Shown here in pieces: positions 1 through 5,534 of a stretch of 6,913 nucleotides of DNA. The DNA comes from an uncultured Clostridia bacterium (GTDB taxonomy: Bacteria > Bacillota > Clostridia > TANB77 > CAG-508). Positions within the stretch are counted from its first letter, which is position 1. Every line of letters starts with the position of its first letter. The notes beneath the pieces are model-generated. The model did no database searches, was not told the DNA's origin, and saw only the letters and a list, made by a program, of their open reading frames with translations. The stretch spans positions 1-6,913 of the forward strand of contig CAOPQH010000075.1 in assembly GCA_948505485.1 (NCBI GenBank). The letters run 5' to 3'. A program made the position numbers and the translations under genes.

Positions 1-135
1 AATGCAAATTCAAAAGTAACATTAAATGATTTATTTAGTCAAATAGAAAAGGGAGACTTGAAGGTATTAAATTTAATAGTAAAAGCAGATGTACAAGGTT
101 CAGTAGAAGCAATAAAACAATCATTAGAAAAATTT
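1..135 (+). pseudogene. infB: Fragment of translation initiation factor IF-2
   Basis: The 44 residues encoded here contain KVTLNDLFSQIEKGDLK and then LIVKADVQGSVEAIKQSLEK. These are the linker and the first strand and helix of the conserved C-terminal IF-2 domain (PF11987), where KADVQGSVEA is nearly invariant. In a normal IF-2 the next residues lead within about ten positions to a (V/I)IHxGVGxIxESD motif. Here the sequence instead switches to membrane-protein sequence after LEK. The fragment lacks the GTPase domain (outside the window if present) and lacks the fMet-tRNA-binding C-terminal domain, so it cannot act as IF-2. Because infB is essential, an intact copy must exist elsewhere if this junction is real. 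Confidence 0.85.
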
Positions 136-531
136 AGAAATGATCCTAAATATGCTATAGAGTTTTTTTACAAAAAAACCATTTCACAATGGAATAATCC
201 TACATTTCAAAGTTTGTGGATATATAAAATGAGAAAATCAAATAATCCAAATATATCAATTGTTAAAGCTATTAAAGGAGAAGGCCTTTTAAATAAATTA
301 TTAACATTTTATATGAACATAGTTCAAAGCTTAATTCTGTTTGGAGCAACAACTTATATGATTATAGATTTTAAAAATATAAAATATAAACAATTAATTT
401 TTATAATTATATTTATAGGAGGATTTTTGTTTCATATAATATGGGAGGCCAAAGGTCAATATACATTAACTTATTTTGTACTACTTATTCCATATGCAGT
501 TAGAGGTTTTTTACAATTAACAAATAGATAA
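1..531 (+). CDS. Chimeric frame: IF-2 fragment joined to C-terminus of a glycosyltransferase-like membrane protein (5' partial)
   Basis: The frame is open from base 1, so it begins outside the window; the TTG at 58 lies inside the IF-2 homology and is not a believable start. Residues 1-44 match translation initiation factor IF-2 (see the separate entry). From about residue 45 the sequence is unrelated to IF-2. An amphipathic stretch with FYKKTISQWNNPTFQS is followed by three hydrophobic segments (about residues 100-122, 130-149 and 155-171), with WEAKGQY between the last two. I recall this tail from clostridial multi-pass membrane proteins of the GT39/dolichyl-phosphate-mannosyltransferase-like type; that is recognition from memory, without an alignment. 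The stop is followed 106 bases later by a polysaccharide exporter, a context that fits a surface-glycan glycosyltransferase. The N-terminal join is either an assembly error or a true rearrangement. Confidence is high that the frame is a composite and moderate for the glycosyltransferase assignment. Confidence 0.7.
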   Translation, partial: NANSKVTLNDLFSQIEKGDLKVLNLIVKADVQGSVEAIKQSLEKFRNDPKYAIEFFYKKTISQWNNPTFQSLWIYKMRKSNNPNISIVKAIKGEGLLNKLLTFYMNIVQSLILFGATTYMIIDFKNIKYKQLIFIIIFIGGFLFHIIWEAKGQYTLTYFVLLIPYAVRGFLQLTNR

Positions 532-565
532 AAAAATAATAGTTAAAATTATAAAAAATAAAAAC

Positions 566-594
566 TTGCATTTTGTAATATTTAGTGATAACAT
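566..594 (+). promoter_or_regulatory. Sigma-A promoter for the ABC exporter genes
   Basis: A -35 box TTGCAT (566-571) is separated by 17 bases from a -10 box TAACAT (589-594). The -10 box is preceded by TGA, an extended -10 TGn element. Transcription would start near base 601, giving a leader of about 37 bases. It sits in the gap between the membrane-protein stop and the permease, so the exporter need not depend on upstream transcription. Confidence 0.6.
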
Positions 595-637
595 ACAAAC
601 GAAAACAATATTAATAGAAAGAAAACAGGAGAGAAAT

Positions 638-1447
638 ATGAAAACACTATTAAAAATAATAAAAGAACATATTCAATACAGAAAACAAATTTTTAAACTA
701 GCCAAATCAGACTTAATAAAAACATATAGAGGCTCTGCACTTGGATGGTCTTGGGCAGTAATTAAACCAACAGTTACAATATTTGTTTATTGGTTTGCAT
801 TTTCAATAGGATTAAGATCAAGCGGACAAGTTTCAGGATATCCATTTTTTTTATGGTTGATTGCAGGTTTAGTTCCATGGTTTTACATGGGAGATATGAT
901 AACAGGAGGAACAAGCTGTATAAGGAAATATAGTTATTTAGTTACAAAAATGAAGTTTCCAGTATCAACAATACCAACTTTTGTAAGTTTGTCAAATTTA
1001 TTTGTAAATATACTATTAATAATTATAGTAATATTAATATTTTGGGCTTTTGGGTATCCACCAGATATATATTTATTACAATTGCCATTTTTTATAATTT
1101 CATCATTTATATTTTTTACATTATGGGCATTACTATCATCATTTATTGGAGCTATGAGTAAGGATTTTGTAAATTTAGTAAAATCTTTTATAACCGCTGT
1201 ATTTTGGCTATCAGGTATACTTTGGGATGTTGATAAAATTACATCTCCTTGGTTACACAGATTTTTAATGTTAAATCCAGTAACATTTTTAGTAACAGGA
1301 TTTAGAAATTGTTTTATAAATAAATTATGGTTTTGGCAACAACCAAAAAGATTAATGTATTTCATTATATTAACAATATTAATGGTGATTTTAGCATTAT
1401 GGAGTTATAAAAAATTAAGAAAAGAAATCCCAGATGTTTTAAGTTAG
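638..1447 (+). CDS. ABC-2 type polysaccharide/teichoic acid exporter, permease subunit (TagG/Wzm-like)
   Basis: A 269-residue integral membrane protein of the ABC-2 family (PF01061), about the size of B. subtilis TagG. The N-terminal cytoplasmic part carries the family motif YRGSALGWSWAVIKP (about residues 30-44). Roughly six hydrophobic segments follow (about 38-59, 70-90, 117-138, 149-170, 180-195 and 237-256). LNPVTFLVTGFRN (212-224) matches the conserved region before the last transmembrane helix. With the ATPase encoded immediately downstream it should export an undecaprenyl-diphosphate-linked polymer such as a teichoic acid or related wall glycan; the exact substrate cannot be read from sequence. 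The ATG at 638 is chosen because AGGAG lies at 627-631, six bases upstream. The frame is open further back to a TTG at 566, but that region holds the promoter. The stop codon overlaps the Shine-Dalgarno of the ATPase gene, so the two genes are translationally linked. Confidence 0.9.
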   Translation: MKTLLKIIKEHIQYRKQIFKLAKSDLIKTYRGSALGWSWAVIKPTVTIFVYWFAFSIGLRSSGQVSGYPFFLWLIAGLVPWFYMGDMITGGTSCIRKYSYLVTKMKFPVSTIPTFVSLSNLFVNILLIIIVILIFWAFGYPPDIYLLQLPFFIISSFIFFTLWALLSSFIGAMSKDFVNLVKSFITAVFWLSGILWDVDKITSPWLHRFLMLNPVTFLVTGFRNCFINKLWFWQQPKRLMYFIILTILMVILALWSYKKLRKEIPDVLS

Positions 1448-1457
1448 GAGAAGATAA

Positions 1458-2198
1458 ATGAGTAAGACAGTAATAGAATTTAAAAATGTAACTAAAAGAT
1501 ATAAATTATATAAAAACGATAAAACAAGATTAGTAGGATTATTATTTAAACAAGTACCACATAGAGAAAAAAATGCTGTAGATAATGTATCTTTTAAAAT
1601 AAAAAAAGGAGAGTCAGTTGCGTTATTTGGAAGAAATGGTGCTGGTAAATCTACAATTCTAAAAATGATAACTGAAGTAGCATTTCCAACAGAAGGAAAA
1701 ATCAAAGTAGATGGAAGAGTAAGTGCATTATTAGAGTTGACATCAGGTTTTGATTTAGAATTTACTGGAAGAGAAAATATTTATTTAAAAGGTCAAATTT
1801 TAGGTTTACCAAATAAAGAAATAAAAAAATTAGAACAAACTATTGTAGATTTTGCAGATATAGAAGAATATATAGATCAACCTGTTAGAACATATTCAAG
1901 TGGTATGAAAGCAAGACTTGGATTTTCAATAAATGTAAATATTGAGCCAGATATTTTAATAGTGGACGAAGCATTAAGTGTTGGAGACGAAGAATTTAGA
2001 AATAAATGTATAGAAAAAGTTAATGAGGTTGTAAGTCAAGAAGATGTAACTTTGTTATTTGTAACCCATTCAACATCTGTAGCAAAATCTTTTTGCAAAC
2101 GAGGAATTGTTATGAATAAGGGAAAAAAAGAGTTTGATGGAGATATTGATAGCGCAATAGAGAAATATGACAAAATATTAAAAAAGAAAAAAAAGTAG
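1458..2198 (+). CDS. ABC transporter ATPase for polysaccharide/teichoic acid export (TagH/Wzt-like, short form)
   Basis: A 246-residue cytoplasmic ATPase that powers the permease encoded upstream. Visible motifs are Walker A GRNGAGKST (58-66), the family-typical LLELTSGFDLEFTGRENIY (91-109) in the Q-loop/helical region, signature YSSGM (146-150), Walker B ILIVDEAL (166-173), D-loop SVGD (174-177) and switch His204 in FVTHS. All catalytic elements are present. ELxxGFxxEFTGRENIY is diagnostic of the polysaccharide-export branch (TagH, RfbB/Wzt, KpsT). The protein ends soon after the ATPase core in a lysine run (residues 242-246 follow ILK). It therefore lacks the C-terminal domain that recognises the glycan in Wzt and the long extension of B. 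subtilis TagH (about 530 residues). ATG 1458 has AGGAG at 1446-1450, overlapping the permease stop. Family confidence is high; the polymer is unknown. Confidence 0.93.
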   Translation: MSKTVIEFKNVTKRYKLYKNDKTRLVGLLFKQVPHREKNAVDNVSFKIKKGESVALFGRNGAGKSTILKMITEVAFPTEGKIKVDGRVSALLELTSGFDLEFTGRENIYLKGQILGLPNKEIKKLEQTIVDFADIEEYIDQPVRTYSSGMKARLGFSINVNIEPDILIVDEALSVGDEEFRNKCIEKVNEVVSQEDVTLLFVTHSTSVAKSFCKRGIVMNKGKKEFDGDIDSAIEKYDKILKKKKK

Positions 2199-2202
2199 AA
2201 AT

Positions 2203-2231
2203 TTGACATATAAAAAAAATAAGTATATACT
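2203..2231 (+). promoter_or_regulatory. Near-consensus sigma-A promoter for the LCP gene
   Basis: A perfect -35 TTGACA (2203-2208) and -10 TATACT (2226-2231) are separated by an ideal 17-base A-rich spacer. The element starts only four bases after the ATPase stop codon. Transcription would begin near 2238, giving a leader of about 30 bases. This is the best-matching promoter in the window and should make LCP expression strong and independent of the exporter genes. Confidence 0.8.
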
Positions 2232-2267
2232 TACAACGTTAAATTAAAAAAAAGGTTGTGATACAAA

Positions 2268-3404
2268 ATGGCTAAACATAGTACTAATACAAAGGTACAA
2301 AATAATGCAAGAAATAATAGAGGAAGAAATAGAAAAAATAACAATAGAAAGAAAAAAATAATTATAACTTTTCTATTATTAATAATAATTATAATAGGAG
2401 TAATATGTGGATTTGTTATCAATAAGCTAAATAAAATAGAATATACAACATTAGATACAAGTATGTTAAATATATCTGATAACGTACCAGAAGGATATAG
2501 AAATATTGCTTTGTTGGCAGTAGATTCTAGAAACGTTAATTCAAATAATGGCTCTAGAACAGATGGAATTATAATATTAAGCATAAATGAAAAGACAAAA
2601 GAAGCAAAATTAGCATCAGTTTATAGAGATACTTATGTAGAAGTAGAAGGACATAATTTAACAAAAGTAACACATGCACATGCTTATGGTGGACCTTCAT
2701 TAACAATAGGTACATTAAATAAAAATTTAGATCTAAATATTTCAGAATTTGCAACTGTTAATTTTGAAGGAGTTGCAAACATAATAGATATAATGGGTGG
2801 AATAGAAATAGATATTAAGCAAGAAGAACTAAAGCAAATGAATAAATATATAAAAGATACATCTAAAAATACAGGAATTTCATCACCACAATTATCACAT
2901 GCTGGTAGACAAAAATTAAACGGTGTGCAAGCAGTTACATATGGAAGAATAAGAAAACTAGCAGGTGGAGACTATAAAAGAACAGAAAGAATGAGAACTG
3001 TAATAATGACAGCTTTCGACAAAGCAAAAACAATGGATATTGGAACATTAAATAGAATGGTAGATGAAATTTTACCTAAAGTACAAACTAATATAAATTC
3101 AACAGAATTGTTATCATTAGCTACACAATTATCTTCATATAAAATAACAGATAGTATAGGATGGCCATACGAAGTTAAAGGTAAAACTCTAGATGCATGG
3201 TATGGTGTACCAGTTTCATTAGAAACAAATGTAAAAAAACTACATGAAGAATTATTTGGACAAACAGAGTATGAGGCATCAGAAAGTGTTAAAGAAATAA
3301 GTAATAAAATTATAAATAAGACAGGTTATAGAGCAATAGATAATACTACATCAAATAATACAACGTCAAATAGTACTACATCAAATACAACAAGAAAAAA
3401 ATAA
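2268..3404 (+). CDS. LytR-CpsA-Psr (LCP) family cell-wall glycopolymer transferase
   Basis: A 378-residue membrane-anchored enzyme. Layout: an Asn/Arg/Lys-rich cytoplasmic tail (1-30), one transmembrane helix (about 31-52), the extracellular LCP domain (about 75-255), a C-terminal region, and an Asn/Thr/Ser repeat tail (359-375). LCP hallmarks are ALLAVDSR (81-88), SRTDGIIILSI (96-106), SVYRDTYV (118-125), KVTHAHAYGG (133-142) and YGRIRK followed by DYKRTERMR (225-243). These contain the conserved Asp and Arg residues that bind the lipid pyrophosphate and Mg2+. LCP enzymes move undecaprenyl-phosphate-linked polymers onto peptidoglycan, so this protein is the logical last step after the upstream exporter; that link is inferred from position. 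The ATG at 2268 is supported by AAAGGttGTGAT (2251-2262), which matches 10 of 12 bases of an extended Shine-Dalgarno. The only upstream in-frame TTG is followed at once by a stop. Confidence 0.94.
   Translation: MAKHSTNTKVQNNARNNRGRNRKNNNRKKKIIITFLLLIIIIIGVICGFVINKLNKIEYTTLDTSMLNISDNVPEGYRNIALLAVDSRNVNSNNGSRTDGIIILSINEKTKEAKLASVYRDTYVEVEGHNLTKVTHAHAYGGPSLTIGTLNKNLDLNISEFATVNFEGVANIIDIMGGIEIDIKQEELKQMNKYIKDTSKNTGISSPQLSHAGRQKLNGVQAVTYGRIRKLAGGDYKRTERMRTVIMTAFDKAKTMDIGTLNRMVDEILPKVQTNINSTELLSLATQLSSYKITDSIGWPYEVKGKTLDAWYGVPVSLETNVKKLHEELFGQTEYEASESVKEISNKIINKTGYRAIDNTTSNNTTSNSTTSNTTRKK
3342..3386 (+). repeat. Three 15-base tandem repeats in the LCP C-terminus
   Basis: Three direct copies of a 15-base unit (3342-3356, 3357-3371, 3372-3386; first copy AATACTACATCAAAT) encode NTTSN, NTTSN and STTSN, followed by TT and a basic RKK end. 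The copies differ at only a few positions. In-frame units allow length change by slippage without frameshift. The tail is low-complexity, hydrophilic and predicted to be extracellular, at the wall face. Confidence 0.85.
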
Positions 3405-3429
3405 ATCTCGTTTTCGAGATTTATTTTTT
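3396..3429 (+). terminator. Bidirectional Rho-independent terminator after the LCP gene
   Basis: A perfect stem of up to 15 bp (3396-3410 with 3415-3429, core AAATAAATCTCG / CGAGATTTATTT) encloses a TTTT loop. It has a T-rich 3' side on the plus strand. An A-run at 3395-3400 gives a T-run on the minus strand, so it should stop transcripts from both sides. The LCP stop codon (3402-3404) lies inside the 5' arm. It may also end minus-strand transcripts of the nuclease gene. Confidence 0.9.
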
Positions 3430-3442
3430 GTATAATAAAAAA

Positions 3443-3550
3443 CTTACTAACATAATTCAAGAGTTATTCAAAATTTCTATTATATAGAAATGCTATAATT
3501 GCTATGCCTTTGAGATTTGCCAATTTTATTTGTAAACTAAAATTAGTAAG
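3443..3550 (+). repeat. Inverted repeat pair framing the 3451-3542 leader/promoter region
   Basis: CTTACTAA (3443-3450) is the exact reverse complement of TTAGTAAG (3543-3550). The arms enclose 92 bases that hold the shorter 8-base inverted repeat at 3473-3491 and the extended -10 box. The second arm ends four bases before the strong Shine-Dalgarno. An 8-base match in AT-rich sequence could be chance. I see no known riboswitch consensus here. Confidence 0.35.
3491..3499 (+). promoter_or_regulatory. Extended -10 promoter element TGCTATAAT
   Basis: A perfect extended -10 box (TGC then TATAAT, 3494-3499) lies in the gap after the LCP terminator. No good -35 box is seen 16-18 bases upstream, but extended -10 promoters can work without one. 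It sits immediately downstream of an inverted repeat, ATTTCTAT (3473-3480) / ATAGAAAT (3484-3491), which could be an operator. Transcription from about 3506 would lead to the strong Shine-Dalgarno at 3554. Confidence 0.5.
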
Positions 3551-3569
3551 CACAAAGGGAGGTTAAAGA

Positions 3570-3653
3570 ATGGTTTTCTATATTTCAGTTATTTTTAAAT
3601 TGAATTTATCTTCAAACATTTTCTTTTTAGCAATATATTCTTTTGTTCTATAA
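3570..3653 (+). CDS. Orphan 27-residue hydrophobic ORF behind a strong RBS, antisense to the nuclease gene
   Basis: The ATG at 3570 follows a strong Shine-Dalgarno, AAAGGGAGG (3554-3562), seven bases upstream, and an extended -10 promoter about 75 bases upstream. The frame encodes 27 residues, starting MVFYISVIFKLNLSS, hydrophobic with a single charged residue (Lys10). From codon 3 onward it reads through the complement of the last codons of the DUF1064 nuclease gene, whose amino acids are constrained, so the peptide itself is probably accidental. The expression signals look real and may be the remains of a gene whose body was replaced. Another reading is a short hydrophobic peptide with an antisense partner, as in type I toxins; I have no sequence match for this. 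Confidence 0.25.
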   Translation: MVFYISVIFKLNLSSNIFFLAIYSFVL

Positions 3654-3931
3654 CCTTTAACATCAATAACATCAGTAGAATTATCTTTATTAAAAACTAT
3701 AAAATCAGCTTTATATTTAAGACTAGGTGCTAAAATAAAAGTAGGTTGAATGCAAAAACCATTAATCTCATTTGCTTGTAACCTTAATTTTAATTCACTA
3801 TAATAATTTGCCTCTTTAAGACTATCAAATGTATGACCGTCAATAGAAGTTTTATTAGACCTATATTTTGAATTTCTTTTTATATTTTTATCTGTAAAAC
3901 TTTTATAATCTTCTAAACTCCAATGTTCCAT
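3578..3931 (-). CDS. DUF1064 phage-type nuclease-like protein
   Basis: A 117-residue protein of the DUF1064 family (PF06356), usually carried by phages and integrated elements and thought to be related to PD-(D/E)XK/VRR-NUC recombination endonucleases. It reads in order KYRSNKTSIDGHTFDSLKEANYY (residues about 22-44), IQPTFIL, KADFIVF and DVIDVKGYRTKEY. The Glu of KEANYY, the Asp of KADF and the Asp-x-Lys of DVKG fit the usual nuclease active-site spacing. The length is normal and both ends look complete. ATG 3931 has an AAAAAAGGAGA ribosome site (plus-strand 3938-3948) six bases upstream. It stands alone and opposite to its neighbours, with no integrase, capsid or other phage gene, so it looks like a single-gene insertion or a prophage relic. 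It could process or protect DNA, but no host role is known to me. Confidence 0.85.
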   Translation of the reverse strand: MEHWSLEDYKSFTDKNIKRNSKYRSNKTSIDGHTFDSLKEANYYSELKLRLQANEINGFCIQPTFILAPSLKYKADFIVFNKDNSTDVIDVKGYRTKEYIAKKKMFEDKFNLKITEI

Positions 3932-3954
3932 TTTAAATCTCCTTTTTTCATTAG

Positions 3955-3985
3955 TACCACTTCAATGCCTGTACAGATAGTGGTA
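3955..3985 (-). promoter_or_regulatory. Hairpin in the nuclease-gene leader
   Basis: TACCACT (3955-3961) and AGTGGTA (3979-3985) form a 7-bp inverted repeat with an 17-base interior that itself contains the palindrome CTGTACAG (3969-3976). It lies between the predicted nuclease promoter and its Shine-Dalgarno (7 bases from the latter), so it would be in the 5' UTR of that mRNA or act as a DNA operator. Its GC content is above that of the surrounding spacer. Confidence 0.4.
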
Positions 3986-4013
3986 TATATGTATATTCTT
4001 ACTTTCAAAAAAT

Positions 4014-4042
4014 ATTATATAGTATTAGCAAAATAAAAGCAA
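4014..4042 (-). promoter_or_regulatory. Sigma-A promoter for the DUF1064 nuclease gene
   Basis: Read on the minus strand, -35 TTGCTT (4042-4037) and -10 TATAAT (4019-4014) are separated by exactly 17 bases. Transcription would start near 4007 and give a leader of about 75 bases. The inverted repeat AGTATT (4021-4026) / AATACT (4041-4046) covers the spacer and the edge of the -35 box and could be a repressor site. Confidence 0.6.
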
Positions 4043-4081
4043 TACTTTTTACAAAAAAATGTTTGCTAAAATTTTGCAAAA
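4025..4081. repeat. Short inverted repeats between divergent promoters
   Basis: TTAGCAAA (4025-4032) and its exact complement TTTGCTAA (4062-4069) are followed by the palindrome TTTTGCAAAA (4072-4081). They lie between the minus-strand nuclease promoter and the plus-strand flavodiiron promoter. They could be sites for a regulator of either gene, but the elements are short and mostly A/T. Confidence 0.3.
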
Positions 4082-4087
4082 ATAATA

Positions 4088-4115
4088 TTGCAATTATAAA
4101 AATTTATGGTAAAAT
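4088..4115 (+). promoter_or_regulatory. Promoter for the flavodiiron/rubredoxin operon
   Basis: A -35 box TTGCAA (4088-4093), a 16-base spacer and a -10 box TAAAAT (4110-4115) preceded by TGG (an extended -10 TGn element). The start site would be near 4122, about 25 bases before the ATG. No other promoter is needed for the rubredoxin gene downstream. Confidence 0.55.
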
Positions 4116-4146
4116 AATAAAAATAGTAAAGTGATAGGAGGAATTT

Positions 4147-5313
4147 ATGAAAAGTATAGAAATAACAGACTCAATAATATATATAGGAGTAGACGATAAA
4201 GATATTGATTTATTTGAAAGTCAATATGTTGTTCCAAATGGAATTTCATATAATTCATATTTAATAAAAGATGACAAAAATGTTGTAATGGATACAGTTG
4301 ATAAAAGAAAAACAGAAGAATGGTTGGAAAATTTAGAAACTGCTTTAAATGGAGAAAATATAGACTATTTAGTAATTTCACATTTAGAGCCAGATCATGC
4401 ATCTAATATAGGTTTGCTTTGCAAAAAATATCCTAATATGAAATTAATAGGAAACCAAAAAACATTTGCATTTTTACCACAATTTTTTGATATAGAAAAC
4501 CTAGAAGAAAGAGAAATTGTTGTAAAAGAAGGAGATGTAATAAATACAGGAAAACATAGCTTGAAATTTATAATGGCACCAATGGTACATTGGCCAGAGG
4601 TTATGGTAACATATGAAGAAAGTAATAAAATATTATTTTCAGCAGATGGATTTGGAAAATTTGGAACGTTAGATACAGAAGAAGATTGGGACTGCGAAGC
4701 TAGAAGATACTATTTTAATATAGTTGGAAAATATGGAATACAAGTACAAGCTTTATTAAAAAAGGCATCAACATTAGATATTAACATGATTTGTCCATTA
4801 CACGGACCTATTTTAAAAGAAAATTTAGAGCATTATATAAATAAATATGATATATGGAGTAGTTATAAACCAGAAGATGATGGGGTATTTATAGCATATG
4901 CATCTATTCATGGACATACTGCAGATGCTGCAAGAAAAATGAAAGAAATACTAGAAGAAAAAGGTGCTAAAAAAGTTGCTATAGCAGATTTGGCCAGGGA
5001 AGATATGGCAGAATGTATAGAAGATGCATTTAGATATGATAAAATAATATTAGCAGCAGCAAGTTATAATGCATCAGTATTTCCACCAATGGAACAATTT
5101 TTGATGCACTTGAAAGGAAAGAATTATCAAAATAGAAAAATAGGAATAATTGAAAATGGAACATGGGCTCCATCAGCAGCTAAAACAATGTTAGAAATAC
5201 TAGAAGATATGAAAGATATAACAATTTGTAATTCAAAAGTTACAATAAAATCAAAAATGAATAATCAAAATGTTATAAAAATGGAAGAATTGGCAAATAA
5301 TTTATTAAGATAA
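4147..5313 (+). CDS. fprA: Flavodiiron protein (FprA/rubredoxin:oxygen oxidoreductase type)
   Basis: A 388-residue cytoplasmic enzyme with the two classic modules: an N-terminal metallo-beta-lactamase-like diiron domain (about 1-243) and a C-terminal flavodoxin domain (about 246-388). All diiron ligands are visible: His79, Glu81, Asp83 and His84 in HLEPDH, then His148, Asp167 and His219. The FMN phosphate loop reads YASIHGHTAD (251-260), and AAASYNASVFPPM (303-315) and IENGTWAPSAA (335-345) form the rest of the flavin site. Flavodiiron proteins reduce O2 to water and/or NO to N2O, protecting anaerobes; the preferred substrate cannot be told from sequence. Electrons would come from the rubredoxin encoded 33 bases downstream. 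ATG 4147 has a perfect AGGAGG (4136-4141). It is full length with no extra fused domain. Confidence 0.95.
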   Translation: MKSIEITDSIIYIGVDDKDIDLFESQYVVPNGISYNSYLIKDDKNVVMDTVDKRKTEEWLENLETALNGENIDYLVISHLEPDHASNIGLLCKKYPNMKLIGNQKTFAFLPQFFDIENLEEREIVVKEGDVINTGKHSLKFIMAPMVHWPEVMVTYEESNKILFSADGFGKFGTLDTEEDWDCEARRYYFNIVGKYGIQVQALLKKASTLDINMICPLHGPILKENLEHYINKYDIWSSYKPEDDGVFIAYASIHGHTADAARKMKEILEEKGAKKVAIADLAREDMAECIEDAFRYDKIILAAASYNASVFPPMEQFLMHLKGKNYQNRKIGIIENGTWAPSAAKTMLEILEDMKDITICNSKVTIKSKMNNQNVIKMEELANNLLR

Positions 5314-5346
5314 AATTATTTAAAAAGTATAAAGGAGGGATTGATT

Positions 5347-5484
5347 ATGAAATATGTATGTACAGTATGTGGATACACATATGATGAAGAGGCAGAAGGA
5401 GTAAAATTCGAAGATTTACCAGAAGATTGGGTATGTCCTATGTGTGGTGTAGGAAAAGACATGTTTGAAAAAGTAGAAGAATAG
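5347..5484 (+). CDS. Rubredoxin, short 45-residue form
   Basis: A 45-residue one-iron electron carrier starting MKYVCTVCGY. Its Fe(Cys)4 ligands are Cys5, Cys8, Cys30 and Cys33 in two CxxC(G) motifs, and the conserved FEDLPEDWVCPMCGVGKDMF (21-40) is intact. Ordinary rubredoxins have about 52-54 residues. This one lacks roughly seven residues in the loop between Tyr12 and Phe21, as in the known 45-residue rubredoxin of Desulfovibrio desulfuricans. It should pass electrons to the upstream flavodiiron protein. The gene lies 33 bases after that gene's stop, with a strong AAAGGAGG (5331-5338) eight bases before the ATG, so the two form an operon. No clear terminator follows. Confidence 0.95.
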   Translation: MKYVCTVCGYTYDEEAEGVKFEDLPEDWVCPMCGVGKDMFEKVEE

Positions 5485-5534
5485 AATACAAGTAAGTAAT
5501 AAATAGTCGAAAAAAGTCAACAAGAACGAATTCA

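Noticed and set aside
58..531. A gene starting at TTG 58
   Set aside because: The TTG lies inside continuous IF-2 homology that is open from base 1, and only a weak GGGAG sits next to it with poor spacing. The frame is a partial, chimeric one.
566..637. Longer N-terminus of the permease starting at TTG 566
   Set aside because: This stretch holds a good promoter (TTGCAT-17-TAACAT), has no ribosome site before it, and would add residues not seen in the family. ATG 638 has AGGAG at the right distance.
934..1365. Long minus-strand open frame opposite the permease
   Set aside because: No ribosome site or recognisable domain. It is a shadow of a low-GC membrane protein gene. The same holds for minus-strand frames at 1439-1705, 2231-2584, 2569-2754 and 4145-4402.
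3430..3569. Riboswitch before the strong ribosome site
   Set aside because: The region has inverted repeats and leader-like placement, but I could not match it to the conserved core of any riboswitch class I know. It is kept only as a candidate structured leader.
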